A stretch of 64,000 nt of DNA from NCBI GenBank assembly GCA_019117485.1, contig DWZQ01000038.1:62001-126000 (forward strand). Direction: 5' to 3'. Shown here piece after piece: positions 35,985-45,674 of the stretch. Origin of the DNA: Candidatus Agathobaculum intestinipullorum (GTDB lineage Bacteria > Bacillota > Clostridia > Oscillospirales > Butyricicoccaceae). Position 1 is the first letter of the stretch. Each line of letters begins with the position of its first letter. The position numbers were made by a program, and so were the translations under genes. The notes under the pieces are model-generated. The model was not told the origin of the DNA and did not search any database. It saw only the letters and a list, made by a program, of their open reading frames with translations.

Positions 35985-38900
35985 ATGGTTCTCAAGAGCC
36001 TGATTTTGCAGGGCTTTAAGTCATTTCCGGACAAGACCGAGATCAAATTTCTCGGCGGCATGACGGCGATCGTCGGGCCGAACGGTTCGGGCAAATCGAA
36101 TATTTCGGACGCCATCCGCTGGGTGCTGGGCGAGCAGTCTTCGCGTTCGCTGCGCGGCGCCAAGATGGAGGACGTCATCTTCGGCGGCACCGCCCGGCGC
36201 GGGCCGGTCGGATTTGCCGAGGTATCGTTGATTTTGGATAACGCAGAAGGCGTGTTCCGCTCGGAGTTTACCGAGATTATGGTCACCCGGCGGTACTACC
36301 GCTCGGGCGAAAGCGAGTATTTCCTCAACAAGAAGCACTGCCGCCTGCGTGATATCCATGAACTGTTCATGGACACCGGTTTGGGGCGTGACGGCTACTC
36401 GATCATTGGGCAGGGGCGCATTGACGAGATTTTGTCGCTCAAGAGTGAAGACCGGCGCGAGATCTTTGAGGAAGCTGCCGGTATCACAAAATTTCGCTAC
36501 CGCAAGGAGGAGGCCGAGCGCAAGCTGGCCGCCACCGAGGAAAACCTGACCCGTATTCAAGACCTTTATGACGAACTGGAACGGCAGATCGGGCCGTTGG
36601 AACGGCAGGCAGAAAAGGCAAAACAATACCTGTTGCTGCGCGACGAGCTGCGCGTGCTGGAGATTTCGCTCTGGCTGCTGTCGCTTGAGCGCATTAAGGC
36701 GGACACCACAAAACTCGAACAGGATACGGCGGCCTGTACCGGACAACTGGATGCGGCCAAGCGGGCGCAGGAAGCGCTGTACGCGCAGTCCGAGCAGTTG
36801 TCCGAGGATATGCGCGCACTCGACCGTGAGGCGGATCGTCTGCGTCAGCAGCTGCGTGAAACCGAGCAGCGGGCGGCCGAGCAGGCGAGCCGCGCCGCGG
36901 TACTGCGCGCCAACATTCAGAATAACCGCGAAAACATCGACCGCGCGCGGCGCGAGAGCGCGCAGCGTAGCGAACAGGCACATAATCTGGGCACGCAGCT
37001 GACCGAGCGGCGCGCCCGGGTTGAGTTGCTCGACACCCAGCATACCGGGCTGGCTGCACAGCTGGCCGATTTGGAGCAGCAGCTTGCCGCGCAGGATACC
37101 GGCCGCACGCAGGCCGAACAGGCGCTGTGGAAGGCGCAGCAGGCGCGCGATATGCGGCAGAACGAGCTGCACGCGCTCGCGCTCGACCGCACGGCGGCCG
37201 AGACCAGCCTTGCCGGTATGGACGGGCGGCGCGACACAATCACAGCCGACATCGAGGCCGCGTCCGCGCGGCTCCAACAGGAACAGCAGGCACAGGAAGA
37301 GTTGGAAGCGCGTATGCAGGCTTGTCTGGACACGCTTGCGGGCGCGAAAAACAAGGTGCAGGGCATCGCGCTCAAGGCGGACAGCCGCCGCAAAAAGGCC
37401 GAGGCCGCGCAGACAGAATTACAGCAGGCGCAGGCGGCGCTGACTGACGCCAAGAACCGCGTCAAAATGCTGTCCGACATGCAGCGCGATTACGAGGGCT
37501 TTTCGCGTTCGGTCAAGTCGATCATGCAGCAGGCAGAGCGCGGCGCGGTGCACGGTGTACACGGCCCGGTGTCCTCGCTCATCACGACGGACAACCGCTT
37601 TGTCACCGCCATTGACACGGCGCTCGGCGCGTCTGCGTCCTCGATTGTTGTGGACACGGCGCAGGACGGCAAGCGCTGCATCGAATACCTGCGGCGCACG
37701 GACGGCGGCCGCGCGACCTTCCTGCCGATCGACACGATTCGTCCGAATACACTGCGGGAAACCGGCTTGGAAGCGCAAAACGGCTGCTTTGGTACCGCGG
37801 ATCGACTGGTCACGTTTGACAAACGCTATGCCGCCATCGTGCAGAATTTGCTGGCGCGCACAGTGGTATCAGAAAATATGGACACCGCGCTCGCGCTTGC
37901 CCGCGCCTATGGGCACCGCTTCCGGATCGTTACGCTCGACGGACAGATCATTCAGGCAGGCGGCGCGATGACGGGCGGTTCTGCCTCGCGTGGTACGGGC
38001 GCACTTGCCCGCGCGGGGCGGCTCAAGGCCGCGGAGGCGCAGGTGCAGACGCTCGAACAGAAACGGGCGCAGGCCGAGGCTGCGTTCCACGAAGCAAAGG
38101 AAGAATACGCCGCGTTGGAGTATGACCTCAAGGCGATCGAGGCCGAGCGTATCCGTGCTGAGCAGGATGAGGCTGGGCTGCGGGCTTCGGTATCGCAGCA
38201 CCGCGTGCTGCTGGACAGCTTGCAGCACCAGTATGACGGTCTGCTGCTCGAGCGGGACAACCTTGCCGCGGCAAAGCAGCAGTATGCCGATGCAGTTGCC
38301 GCATGCGATGAAAAGCAGGCAGCGGTGCAGCAGGCGCTGGACGAGGCCGAGCGGCAGCTTGCCGACCGTCGTGCCGCGCTTGATGCGCTGGGTGCGCAGG
38401 CGGCTGAGTACACCGCACGTATGGCATCCATCCGGACAGAACTGGCTCAAAACCGCTCGGAAGCTGCGAGCGAAACCCGTGCGCTTGCCGATCTCGAACG
38501 GCTCAAAGCTGAGCTGGACGCGGGTGTGTCGGGTACGGCGGACACGATTGCGGGCTTTGAAGCTGAGATCACACGCCTGACCAGCGAACTGGCGCAGACC
38601 GAGGACGCGGGCAAGGACACCGCCGTGGCCGAGGCGCGCCTGCACGAAACGCTGGATGCACAGATGCAGCAGCGCGAGCGGGTTGAGGGTGAGCGCGCTC
38701 AGGTCGACCGTGAAGCGCAAGGCAAAAACGAGGAGATACTGAACCTTGAACGCGAGTCTGCACGGTTGGAAAATCGCGCGGGACAGCTGAAAACCGAGGA
38801 AACGCAGATCCTCGATAAAATGTGGGAAAACTACGAATTGACGCCAACGCCCGCAGCCGATGTTGCGCGCCCGCTCGAGGACGTGCCGGCTGCCAAGGAA

Positions 38901-39560
38901 CAGGCGCAGGGTATCCGCACAAAAATGCGCGCGCTGGGCAACGTCAATCTGGATGCGGTTGAGGAGTATCGGCAGGTGCTCGAGCGCTATACCTTCATGG
39001 GTGAGCAGAAGGCCGACCTCGAAAAGGCGCAGCACGAGTTGTATAAGGTTATCGAACAGCTGACTGTGAACATGAAGGAGATTTTTGCCTCCGAGTTTGC
39101 CAAACTCAACGCCTATTTCGGGCAGACCTTCTGGGAAATCTTTGGCGGCGGCCATGCGGAATTGCAGCTTGCCGACACGTCGGATATCCTCAACTGCGGC
39201 ATCGACATCAAGGTGTCACCACCGGGCAAGGCGGTCAAGACGCTGACGCTGCTCTCAGGCGGTGAAAAGGCGTTCGTTGCGATTGCGTTGTATTTCGCAA
39301 TTCTGAAATTGCGCCCCACGCCGTTCTGCGTGCTCGATGAGATTGAGGCCGCGCTCGACGATGTGAACGTCGCGCGGTTTGCACAGTATATCCGGCGGCT
39401 GACCAACTCGACGCAGTTTATCGTCATCACGCACCGCCGTGGCACAATGGAGGAGGCCGATATGCTCTACGGCGTGACCATGCAGGAGCAAGGCGTAAGC
39501 AAGATGCTGATGCTCAACCTTGCGGAAGCGGAAAAACAATTGGGCAACAGCATCCGATAA
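35985..39560 (+). CDS. smc: chromosome segregation ATPase SMC
   Basis: This 1191-aa protein is the core of condensin-like SMC-ScpAB, which organises and separates chromosomes. The N-terminal Walker A GPNGSGKSN (31-39), two long coiled coils (about 170-500 and 670-1010) around the hinge (510-660), and the C-terminal signature LLSGGEKAF and Walker B FCVLDEIEAALDD are all present. ATG 35985 follows GAGG by 6 bp; upstream in-frame sequence overlaps the promoter and is not coding. Confidence 0.97.
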   Translation: MVLKSLILQGFKSFPDKTEIKFLGGMTAIVGPNGSGKSNISDAIRWVLGEQSSRSLRGAKMEDVIFGGTARRGPVGFAEVSLILDNAEGVFRSEFTEIMVTRRYYRSGESEYFLNKKHCRLRDIHELFMDTGLGRDGYSIIGQGRIDEILSLKSEDRREIFEEAAGITKFRYRKEEAERKLAATEENLTRIQDLYDELERQIGPLERQAEKAKQYLLLRDELRVLEISLWLLSLERIKADTTKLEQDTAACTGQLDAAKRAQEALYAQSEQLSEDMRALDREADRLRQQLRETEQRAAEQASRAAVLRANIQNNRENIDRARRESAQRSEQAHNLGTQLTERRARVELLDTQHTGLAAQLADLEQQLAAQDTGRTQAEQALWKAQQARDMRQNELHALALDRTAAETSLAGMDGRRDTITADIEAASARLQQEQQAQEELEARMQACLDTLAGAKNKVQGIALKADSRRKKAEAAQTELQQAQAALTDAKNRVKMLSDMQRDYEGFSRSVKSIMQQAERGAVHGVHGPVSSLITTDNRFVTAIDTALGASASSIVVDTAQDGKRCIEYLRRTDGGRATFLPIDTIRPNTLRETGLEAQNGCFGTADRLVTFDKRYAAIVQNLLARTVVSENMDTALALARAYGHRFRIVTLDGQIIQAGGAMTGGSASRGTGALARAGRLKAAEAQVQTLEQKRAQAEAAFHEAKEEYAALEYDLKAIEAERIRAEQDEAGLRASVSQHRVLLDSLQHQYDGLLLERDNLAAAKQQYADAVAACDEKQAAVQQALDEAERQLADRRAALDALGAQAAEYTARMASIRTELAQNRSEAASETRALADLERLKAELDAGVSGTADTIAGFEAEITRLTSELAQTEDAGKDTAVAEARLHETLDAQMQQRERVEGERAQVDREAQGKNEEILNLERESARLENRAGQLKTEETQILDKMWENYELTPTPAADVARPLEDVPAAKEQAQGIRTKMRALGNVNLDAVEEYRQVLERYTFMGEQKADLEKAQHELYKVIEQLTVNMKEIFASEFAKLNAYFGQTFWEIFGGGHAELQLADTSDILNCGIDIKVSPPGKAVKTLTLLSGGEKAFVAIALYFAILKLRPTPFCVLDEIEAALDDVNVARFAQYIRRLTNSTQFIVITHRRGTMEEADMLYGVTMQEQGVSKMLMLNLAEAEKQLGNSIR

Positions 39561-39583
39561 AGTTTGAATAACAGGAGTGTAGT

Positions 39584-40510
39584 ATGGGATTTTTTGAAAA
39601 GATCAAGCAGGGGCTGCAAAAAACGAGCGACGCGGTTGGCCGTTCGCTTGACAGCGTGTTTGCGGCGTTCGTCAAGATCGACGCCGATTTGCTGGAGGAG
39701 TTGGAAGAAGCGCTGATTCTGTCCGATGTGGGCGCGGAAACCTCGATGAAGATTGTTGCCGAGGTGGAAAAGCGTGCCAAGCTGAAAAAAATCACGACCG
39801 CGCCAGAGCTGCGCGAGTTATTGCGCGAGGTGCTGACCGACAACATGCTGGAAAACCAGCCGCTTGACGTGTCGGGTAAGCCTGCGGTTATTCTGGTCAT
39901 CGGTGTCAATGGTGTGGGCAAGACCACGTCGATCGGCAAATTGGCTGCTCGCTATGTGGGCGAGGGTAAAAAGGTCATGCTGTCGGCGGCGGATACGTTC
40001 CGCGCGGCAGCGGCAGACCAGCTGGAAATCTGGGCCAAACGCGCGGGTGCGGATATCGTGCGCCACGGTGAGGGCGCCGACCCGGCGGCGGTCGTGTTCG
40101 ACTCGATCTCGGCGGCGAAGGCGCGCGGCAGCGATATCATCATCGTCGATACCGCCGGCCGCCTGCACAACAAGGCAAATCTGATGAACGAGCTGGCCAA
40201 AATCGACCGCGTGATTACCCGCGAGTTGCCGGACGCATCGCGCGAGACGCTGCTTGTGCTCGATGCGACGACCGGCCAGAACGCCGTGCATCAGGCGGAG
40301 GAGTTCAACAAGGCCGCCTCCCTGACCGGTATCGTGCTGACCAAGCTGGACGGCACAGCCAAGGGCGGTATCGTTATTGCGATTTCGGCCGGTTTAGGCG
40401 TGCCGGTCAAGCTGGTCGGCGTGGGCGAGGGCATCGACGACCTGATCGACTTTGACCGCGCGGCTTTCCTCGAAGCGATCCTGCCGCCGGCAGAAGGGGA
40501 GGAAGCATAA
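39584..40510 (+). CDS. ftsY: signal recognition particle receptor FtsY
   Basis: This 308-aa SRP GTPase docks ribosome-SRP complexes at the membrane. The helical N domain (1-90) is followed by the NG GTPase with [15 protein letters not shown] (P-loop), [24 protein letters not shown] and [10 protein letters not shown]. The acidic A domain is almost absent, as in many Firmicutes. It follows smc by 23 bp, the standard order. Confidence 0.96.
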   Translation: MGFFEKIKQGLQKTSDAVGRSLDSVFAAFVKIDADLLEELEEALILSDVGAETSMKIVAEVEKRAKLKKITTAPELRELLREVLTDNMLENQPLDVSGKPAVILVIGVNGVGKTTSIGKLAARYVGEGKKVMLSAADTFRAAAADQLEIWAKRAGADIVRHGEGADPAAVVFDSISAAKARGSDIIIVDTAGRLHNKANLMNELAKIDRVITRELPDASRETLLVLDATTGQNAVHQAEEFNKAASLTGIVLTKLDGTAKGGIVIAISAGLGVPVKLVGVGEGIDDLIDFDRAAFLEAILPPAEGEEA

Positions 40511-41235
40511 TGCAGAGACCGGACGGAAGAATGCCGGACGTGTTGCGCCCGGTGAAAATCACCACGAATTACACCATGTACGCCGAGGGCTCGGTGCTGG
40601 TCGAGATGGGCAACACCAAAGTTATCTGCACAGCCTCGGTTGAGAATAAGGTGCCGCCCTTTCTGGAGGGCAAGGGCCTTGGCTGGGTGACGGCAGAATA
40701 CGCCATGCTGCCGCGCGCGACGAATACGCGCAAAAAGCGCGATATCAAAAGCCTCAAGCTGGACGGTCGCTCGAGCGAGATTCAGCGGTTGATTGGCCGC
40801 GCACTGCGCGCAGTGGTCGACCGCGAAGCATTGGGCGAGCGTCAGATCACGGTTGACTGCGATGTTATCCAAGCGGATGGCGGCACGCGCTGTGCGTCCA
40901 TTACGGGCGGGTTCGTCGCTCTGTGGCTCGCGTGTAAAAAGCTGCTCGATGAGGGCGTGATTGAAAAAATGCCGCTTTCCGCGCAGGTGGCGGCGGTGTC
41001 GGTCGGTATTTTTGAGGATGAAGCCATCCTCGACCTGAACTATGCAGAGGATAGCCATGCGATCGTCGACTGCAACGTCGTGATGACCTCGGCGGGTGAG
41101 TTTATCGAGGTGCAGGGTACGGGCGAAGGCCGCCCGTTCTCGGACGGTGAGTTGCAGCAGTTGCTGGCGCTCGGCAGGGCAGGCTGTCAGGCGCTGTGTC
41201 AGGCGCAACGCACGGCGATGGGGGAGAGCCTGTGA
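40510..41235 (+). CDS. rph: ribonuclease PH
   Basis: This 241-aa phosphorolytic 3'-5' exoribonuclease trims tRNA precursors. [13 protein letters not shown] at the start, [16 protein letters not shown] in the middle (phosphate-binding arginines) and [17 protein letters not shown] are typical. Its ATG shares one base with the ftsY stop (TAATG). Confidence 0.96.
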   Translation: MQRPDGRMPDVLRPVKITTNYTMYAEGSVLVEMGNTKVICTASVENKVPPFLEGKGLGWVTAEYAMLPRATNTRKKRDIKSLKLDGRSSEIQRLIGRALRAVVDREALGERQITVDCDVIQADGGTRCASITGGFVALWLACKKLLDEGVIEKMPLSAQVAAVSVGIFEDEAILDLNYAEDSHAIVDCNVVMTSAGEFIEVQGTGEGRPFSDGELQQLLALGRAGCQALCQAQRTAMGESL

Positions 41236-41807
41236 TGCAATTTGTGCTTGCCTCCCATAATCAGAAAAAGTTAGCCGAAATGGCAACGATTCTGGGTGAA
41301 CTGGGCGTGGAAGTTATATCCCTGCCCGAAAATGCGCCGGAACCCGAGGAGAACGGCGCGACCTTTGAGGAAAATGCGCTGATCAAAGCCAAAAGCGCGG
41401 CGGATTTCACCGGCCTGCCCGCTATCGCGGACGACAGCGGCCTGTGCGTGGACGCGCTCGGCGGCGCGCCGGGTATCTACTCCGCGCGCTACTGCGAGGG
41501 AACCGATCTGGACCGGAATACGTTTTTATTAAAGAACATGCAGGATAAGGACGACCGCGCTTGCCGCTTTGTCTGTGCGATTGCATGTATTTTGCCGGAC
41601 GGGAAGCAGATCACCGTGCGCGGCGAGTGTGAGGGCGAACTGCTCCGCGAGAGCCGTGGTAAAGGCGGTTTCGGGTACGATCCGCTGTTCTTTGTGCCGG
41701 AATACGGTTGCACATTCGGCGAGCTGCCCGGTGAAGTCAAGAACCGGATCTCCCATCGTGGCCGCGCGCTACGGGCGCTCAAAGACGCGCTCAAAACCCG
41801 CATCTGA
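41235..41807 (+). CDS. rdgB: XTP/dITP diphosphatase (RdgB/HAM1 family)
   Basis: This 190-aa house-cleaning enzyme hydrolyses non-canonical purine triphosphates. Typical stretches are VLASHNQKKLAEM (residues 4-16), TFEENALIKAKSA, ADDSGLCVDALGGAPGIYSARY and GFGYDPLFFVPEYG. The ATG overlaps the rph stop by one base; fused RNase PH/HAM1 proteins are known in Firmicutes, consistent with coupling. Confidence 0.95.
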   Translation: MQFVLASHNQKKLAEMATILGELGVEVISLPENAPEPEENGATFEENALIKAKSAADFTGLPAIADDSGLCVDALGGAPGIYSARYCEGTDLDRNTFLLKNMQDKDDRACRFVCAIACILPDGKQITVRGECEGELLRESRGKGGFGYDPLFFVPEYGCTFGELPGEVKNRISHRGRALRALKDALKTRI

Positions 41808-41831
41808 AACCAAAAGACAGGAGAAAACACA

Positions 41832-42131
41832 ATGTTGACTACCAAACAGCGCGCGCAGCTGCGCGCTTTGGCAAATCCCTTGGCCGATACGCTCATCATC
41901 GGCAAGGAGGGCGTGACCGACGCGGTCGAGCGTCAGCTCGACCAGCTGCTCGAGGCGCACGAGTTGGTCAAGGGCAAGGTGCTTGAGAGCGCTATGCTCA
42001 CCCCGCGCACAGTGTCCGAGGCACTATGCGAGGCGACCGGCGCCGAGCCGGTGCAGTGCATCGGGTCAAAATTCGTCGTGTACCGGCAGGCGCGCGACAA
42101 GGATAAGAGAAAGATCGTGCTGGTCAAATGA
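41832..42131 (+). CDS. yhbY: CRM-domain RNA-binding protein YhbY
   Basis: This 99-aa protein is one CRM domain (LTTKQRAQLRALANPLADTL and GKEGVTDAVERQLDQLL), associated with assembly of the large ribosomal subunit. It overlaps nadD by 4 bp (ATGA), the usual neighbour in Firmicutes. Confidence 0.93.
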   Translation: MLTTKQRAQLRALANPLADTLIIGKEGVTDAVERQLDQLLEAHELVKGKVLESAMLTPRTVSEALCEATGAEPVQCIGSKFVVYRQARDKDKRKIVLVK

Positions 42132-42721
42132 GGACGGGCATGCTCGGCGGCACGTTCAACCCGCCGCATCTGGGCCACTTGCGCGCGGCTGAACTGGCGC
42201 ACGATGCGTTGGAGCTTGACCGGGTGCTGTTCATCCCGACCAATATCCCGCCGCACAAAACGTTGCCGGAACATACGGCAACCGTGGACGACCGCTGTGA
42301 AATGGTGCGCCGCTTGACGGCGGCTGCACCGTGGGCGCAGCTGGATACCATCGAAATCGAGCGCGGCGGTGCAAGTTATACAGTGGACACGCTGCGCGCG
42401 TTGCACGCGCGCGGCGAGGACGACCTTTACCTGATCATCGGCACAGATATGCTGCTTTCGTTCGACCGCGTCTGGTACGCTGCGGACGAAATCGTGCAGC
42501 TGTGCACGCTGGCCGTATGCGCCCGTATGCAGGACGACTGGGCCATGCTCCGCCGCAAGGCTGCGCTGCTGCGCCGGAGCATGCATGCACAGATCGAGCT
42601 GGTGCAGGGCGCGAGTATCCCCATTTCATCGACCGAGCTGCGGCAGGGTGGCGCGTTGCGCCGCTATACCGCGCCTGCGGTCGCGGATTATATCGAGCAG
42701 CATCACCTGTATGGGTATTGA
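42128..42721 (+). CDS. nadD: nicotinate-nucleotide adenylyltransferase
   Basis: This 197-aa enzyme adenylates nicotinate mononucleotide in NAD synthesis. The nucleotidyltransferase motif GGTFNPPHLGHL (HxGH) near the start and ISSTELR near the end are present. The next gene, yqeK, is its usual partner and is fused to nadD in some Firmicutes. Confidence 0.95.
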   Translation: MRTGMLGGTFNPPHLGHLRAAELAHDALELDRVLFIPTNIPPHKTLPEHTATVDDRCEMVRRLTAAAPWAQLDTIEIERGGASYTVDTLRALHARGEDDLYLIIGTDMLLSFDRVWYAADEIVQLCTLAVCARMQDDWAMLRRKAALLRRSMHAQIELVQGASIPISSTELRQGGALRRYTAPAVADYIEQHHLYGY

Positions 42722-42762
42722 CAACAGCGGTATCACCGAATAAGAAAGGCGGGTAAGAAGTT

Positions 42763-43344
42763 ATGTTGTGTAACGATGAAATGCGCAAGGGTATCCTGTC
42801 GAGGCTGCACGGATACCGGTATGAGCACACGCTGGGCTGCGAGCGCGCAGCCAGAAAACTGGCAGAACAGTTCGGCGGTGATCCGGAAAAAGCCGGGGTG
42901 GCCGCGATCCTGCACGACATAACAAAGCATCTTTCTCCGCAAGAACAGTTGAATTTATGTAAAAAGTACGGTATAATACCCTGTACCGTTGAGAAAAGCG
43001 AGCCGAAAATGCTGCATGGCAAAACGGCGGCCGCCATCGCGCGCGAGGAATACGGCATGCCCGAGGACATCTGCGACGCGATTGCCTGCCACACGACCGG
43101 CAAGCATGGCATGACGGTGCTGGATAAAATCCTTTATCTGGCCGATTACATCGAAGATACGCGCGACTTTCCCGGCGTGGACAAGGCGCGTGAACTGGCG
43201 CGGGTCAGCATAGACCGCGCGTTGCTCTATTGCTACGACCAGACGTTGACCGACTTGGTCGAGCGCGGTAAGCTCATTCACAGCGATACTGTTGCGGCTT
43301 ACAACGATATGATAGCCCACGGCATCCGCTGGCGAAATCCATAA
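42763..43344 (+). CDS. yqeK: YqeK-type symmetrical dinucleoside tetraphosphatase (HD domain)
   Basis: This 193-aa HD-domain protein belongs to the YqeK family, which hydrolyses Ap4A. Metal ligands are visible as H22 in RYEHTLG, HD in AAILHDITKHL, H in KMLHGKTAA and the LADYIEDTRDFPGV motif. The ATG at 42763 follows AAGAAAGGCGGG. It lies between nadD and the LCP gene, as in other Clostridia. Confidence 0.92.
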   Translation: MLCNDEMRKGILSRLHGYRYEHTLGCERAARKLAEQFGGDPEKAGVAAILHDITKHLSPQEQLNLCKKYGIIPCTVEKSEPKMLHGKTAAAIAREEYGMPEDICDAIACHTTGKHGMTVLDKILYLADYIEDTRDFPGVDKARELARVSIDRALLYCYDQTLTDLVERGKLIHSDTVAAYNDMIAHGIRWRNP

Positions 43345-43376
43345 CAGACCATCATTCTACAGGAGGCAGAACACGC

Positions 43377-45206
43377 TTGAAGCTATTCGGAGGCGGCGGC
43401 AGCCGCAGCAGCAACCGTAAGGTTCATGAAAAAAACAGTCCTGCGCCGCGCGTGCAGGCCGAGCCGATGCCTGCGCCGGAACGCGTTGCACCAAAGCCGG
43501 CCGGGAAAAAGCCCACCGGGGCGCAGGCCCCCAAGCATGGCGGCAAGCCGTCCGTTGCGCCGCAGGCGCCCAAACGTGGCACTTCCGTACCGGCGGCATC
43601 CAAACGCGGCGCGTCTGCGCCCGCAGCCAGAACGTCCGCACAATCCGCATCGGGTGCGACCGCACATGCAGCCAAGCCCGCAGGGAGAAGGGGTGGTAAG
43701 GTCAAGCAACCGCCGACCAAACGGCAGAAGCGTAGACGCATCCTGATTATAACGGCAATCGTGCTTGTACTGCTGCTGTGTGCGGCAGCGGCAGCAGCCA
43801 TGGTGTTTGTCCGGCCGCCACAGGCGAACAACCCGACCATCAAGGACAAGGAAAACGGCGACAAGGTTGACGTTAACAGCATGCTCAACTCGGGCACGCG
43901 CATTGACGATGTGTTCACCTTTGTGGTCGGCGCAGTCGACGAGGATGAGACGCGCACCGACGCTTTGATGGTCGTGACGATGGATATCAACAAGCAGACC
44001 GTCAATATCATGAACATCCCGCGCGACACCATGTGTAACAACGGTGTGTCCGGCGCGAGCCGTAAGATTAACGCGGCATATTCGATGGGTGGCATCGAAC
44101 AGACCAAAAAGGAAATCGGCCGCCTGATGGGTTTTGAGCCTGATTATTATGTGATCGTTAATTTCGACGGCATCGCGGCCATCGTCGACGCGATCGGCGG
44201 CGTGGATTATGAAGTGCCTTTCCGTATGCAATACGATGACCCGTCGCAAGACCTGCATATCGACCTGTATGCCGGTATGCAGCATCTGGATGGCAAACAG
44301 ACCGTAGAGTTCCTGCGCTGGCGTCATAACAATGACTATTCGATGCAGTACGAAAACGGTGATGAGGGCCGTGTGGAGAATCAGCAGAAGTTCCTCAAGG
44401 CGCTCGCCGCCGAGGTGCTGCAGCTGAAAAACATCACCAAGATTTCGGATATCGCGGACGCGGTGTTCCAGAACGTCAAGACCGACCTGACGGCCGGCAA
44501 CCTGCTCTGGATGGGCATGCAGGCGTTACAGATCAAGAATGAGAACATCCAATTCTTCACCCTGCCCGGATATGGCGCGATGAGCTACGCGGGCAGCGAC
44601 CCGTACCAGTACTCGTTCTTCTTCCCGTATTATCAGGAGACGCTCGAGCTGGTCAACAAGTATTTCAATCCCTTTGAGGAGGATATCACGACGCTCGATA
44701 TGGTCAGTGGGCCGGAAGGCGGCAGCTCTGGCGGCTGGAGCGGCGGCGTCAGCTCGGGTGAGGATACCAGCGTCTGGGGCGATACCTCGGACAACTATGA
44801 TGATGACTGGTCGGATGACACCGGCAGTGATGACGGTGGTTCCTCCGGCGATAGCGGCTCGGGCAGCTATGATCCCGAGGGCGGCGGCTCAACCGGCGGT
44901 GGTGATACCTCGGGCGGTGAAACGTCCGGCGGTGGAGACACCTCGGGCGGCGATACGTCCGGCGGCGGTAACACCTCGGGTGGCGATACGTCTGGCGGCG
45001 GAGACACCTCTGGCGGTGGCTCGACTGGTGGAGGCGACACCTCGGGTGGCGACTCGACTGGTGGCGGCGACACTTCGGGCGGCGACACTTCGGGCGGCGG
45101 CTCGACCGGCGGTGGCGATACCTCGGGCGGCGGCTCGACCGGCGGTGGCGACACTTCGGGCGGCGGCTCGTCCGGCGGGGACGTTTCAGTCGACCCGGAA
45201 GCATGA
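43377..45206 (+). CDS. LytR-CpsA-Psr family cell-wall ligase with Gly/Thr/Ser repeat tail
   Basis: This 609-aa membrane protein probably attaches anionic polymers to peptidoglycan. A cytosolic Ala/Pro/Lys-rich region (1-115) precedes one membrane helix (about 122-145), then the LCP domain (175-420) with DALMVVTMDINKQTVNIMNIPRDT and RWRHNN. The last 170 residues are an acidic Gly/Ser/Thr tail, ending in about 20 GGGDTSGG-like units that may reach through the wall. It uses a TTG start 10 bp after AGGAGG; there is no better ATG. Confidence 0.88.
   Translation: MKLFGGGGSRSSNRKVHEKNSPAPRVQAEPMPAPERVAPKPAGKKPTGAQAPKHGGKPSVAPQAPKRGTSVPAASKRGASAPAARTSAQSASGATAHAAKPAGRRGGKVKQPPTKRQKRRRILIITAIVLVLLLCAAAAAAMVFVRPPQANNPTIKDKENGDKVDVNSMLNSGTRIDDVFTFVVGAVDEDETRTDALMVVTMDINKQTVNIMNIPRDTMCNNGVSGASRKINAAYSMGGIEQTKKEIGRLMGFEPDYYVIVNFDGIAAIVDAIGGVDYEVPFRMQYDDPSQDLHIDLYAGMQHLDGKQTVEFLRWRHNNDYSMQYENGDEGRVENQQKFLKALAAEVLQLKNITKISDIADAVFQNVKTDLTAGNLLWMGMQALQIKNENIQFFTLPGYGAMSYAGSDPYQYSFFFPYYQETLELVNKYFNPFEEDITTLDMVSGPEGGSSGGWSGGVSSGEDTSVWGDTSDNYDDDWSDDTGSDDGGSSGDSGSGSYDPEGGGSTGGGDTSGGETSGGGDTSGGDTSGGGNTSGGDTSGGGDTSGGGSTGGGDTSGGDSTGGGDTSGGDTSGGGSTGGGDTSGGGSTGGGDTSGGGSSGGDVSVDPEA
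44878..45187 (+). repeat. in-frame short tandem repeats in the LCP gene tail
   Basis: About 310 bp consist of degenerate 12-18-bp units encoding GGGDTSGG and GGGSTGG. They stay in frame and are coding, not a CRISPR array. Such repeats can change in number by slippage or recombination. Confidence 0.8.
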
Positions 45207-45226
45207 TGCGGAAAAGGAGTATGTGA

Positions 45227-45589
45227 ATGACTGCTAAGGATACCGTAAAGGCAATCTGTGAGGCGCTTCTGGAAAAGAAGGCACAGGAAATAGAGGTTTT
45301 GCAGGTGGAACGGTTGACCGAGCTGACCGAATACTTCGTGATCTGCTCGGCGACTTCGACCACGCAGGTCAAGGCGCTGGCCGACAACGTCGAATGGCGC
45401 ATGAAGTACGACCATGAGACGCTTGTACACCATACCGAGGGCTATGAGTCCGCACAGTGGATGTTGCTGGATTATGGCTGCGTGGTGCTCCATGTGTTTA
45501 TGCCGGAGGCGCGTAAGTTCTACAATCTGGAGAACCTGTGGAAGGACGGCACGCCTGTGCCGCTGGCCGACTTGGGGCTGGAAGTATAA
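45227..45589 (+). CDS. rsfS: ribosomal silencing factor RsfS
   Basis: This 120-aa protein binds uL14 and blocks subunit joining when nutrients are short. The family pattern is clear: KAQEIEVLQVERLTELTEYFVICSA, then DYGCVVLHVFMPEARKFYNLENLW. It follows the LCP gene by 20 bp, the common yqeK-lytR-rsfS order. Confidence 0.95.
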   Translation: MTAKDTVKAICEALLEKKAQEIEVLQVERLTELTEYFVICSATSTTQVKALADNVEWRMKYDHETLVHHTEGYESAQWMLLDYGCVVLHVFMPEARKFYNLENLWKDGTPVPLADLGLEV

Positions 45590-45674
45590 AAAACGACGGA
45601 ATGCGGCGGACGCAGAAAGCGCTCCGCCGCGTTGCCGCGCCTATATCAATCATACACTTTAGGGGGAAATACCG

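Noticed and set aside
44878..45187. CRISPR-like direct repeats
   Set aside because: The repeats are short, uneven, without spacers and encode an in-frame Gly-rich tail.
45590..45674. T-box leader before leuS
   Set aside because: The gap is only 85 bp and has no T-box sequence or terminator.
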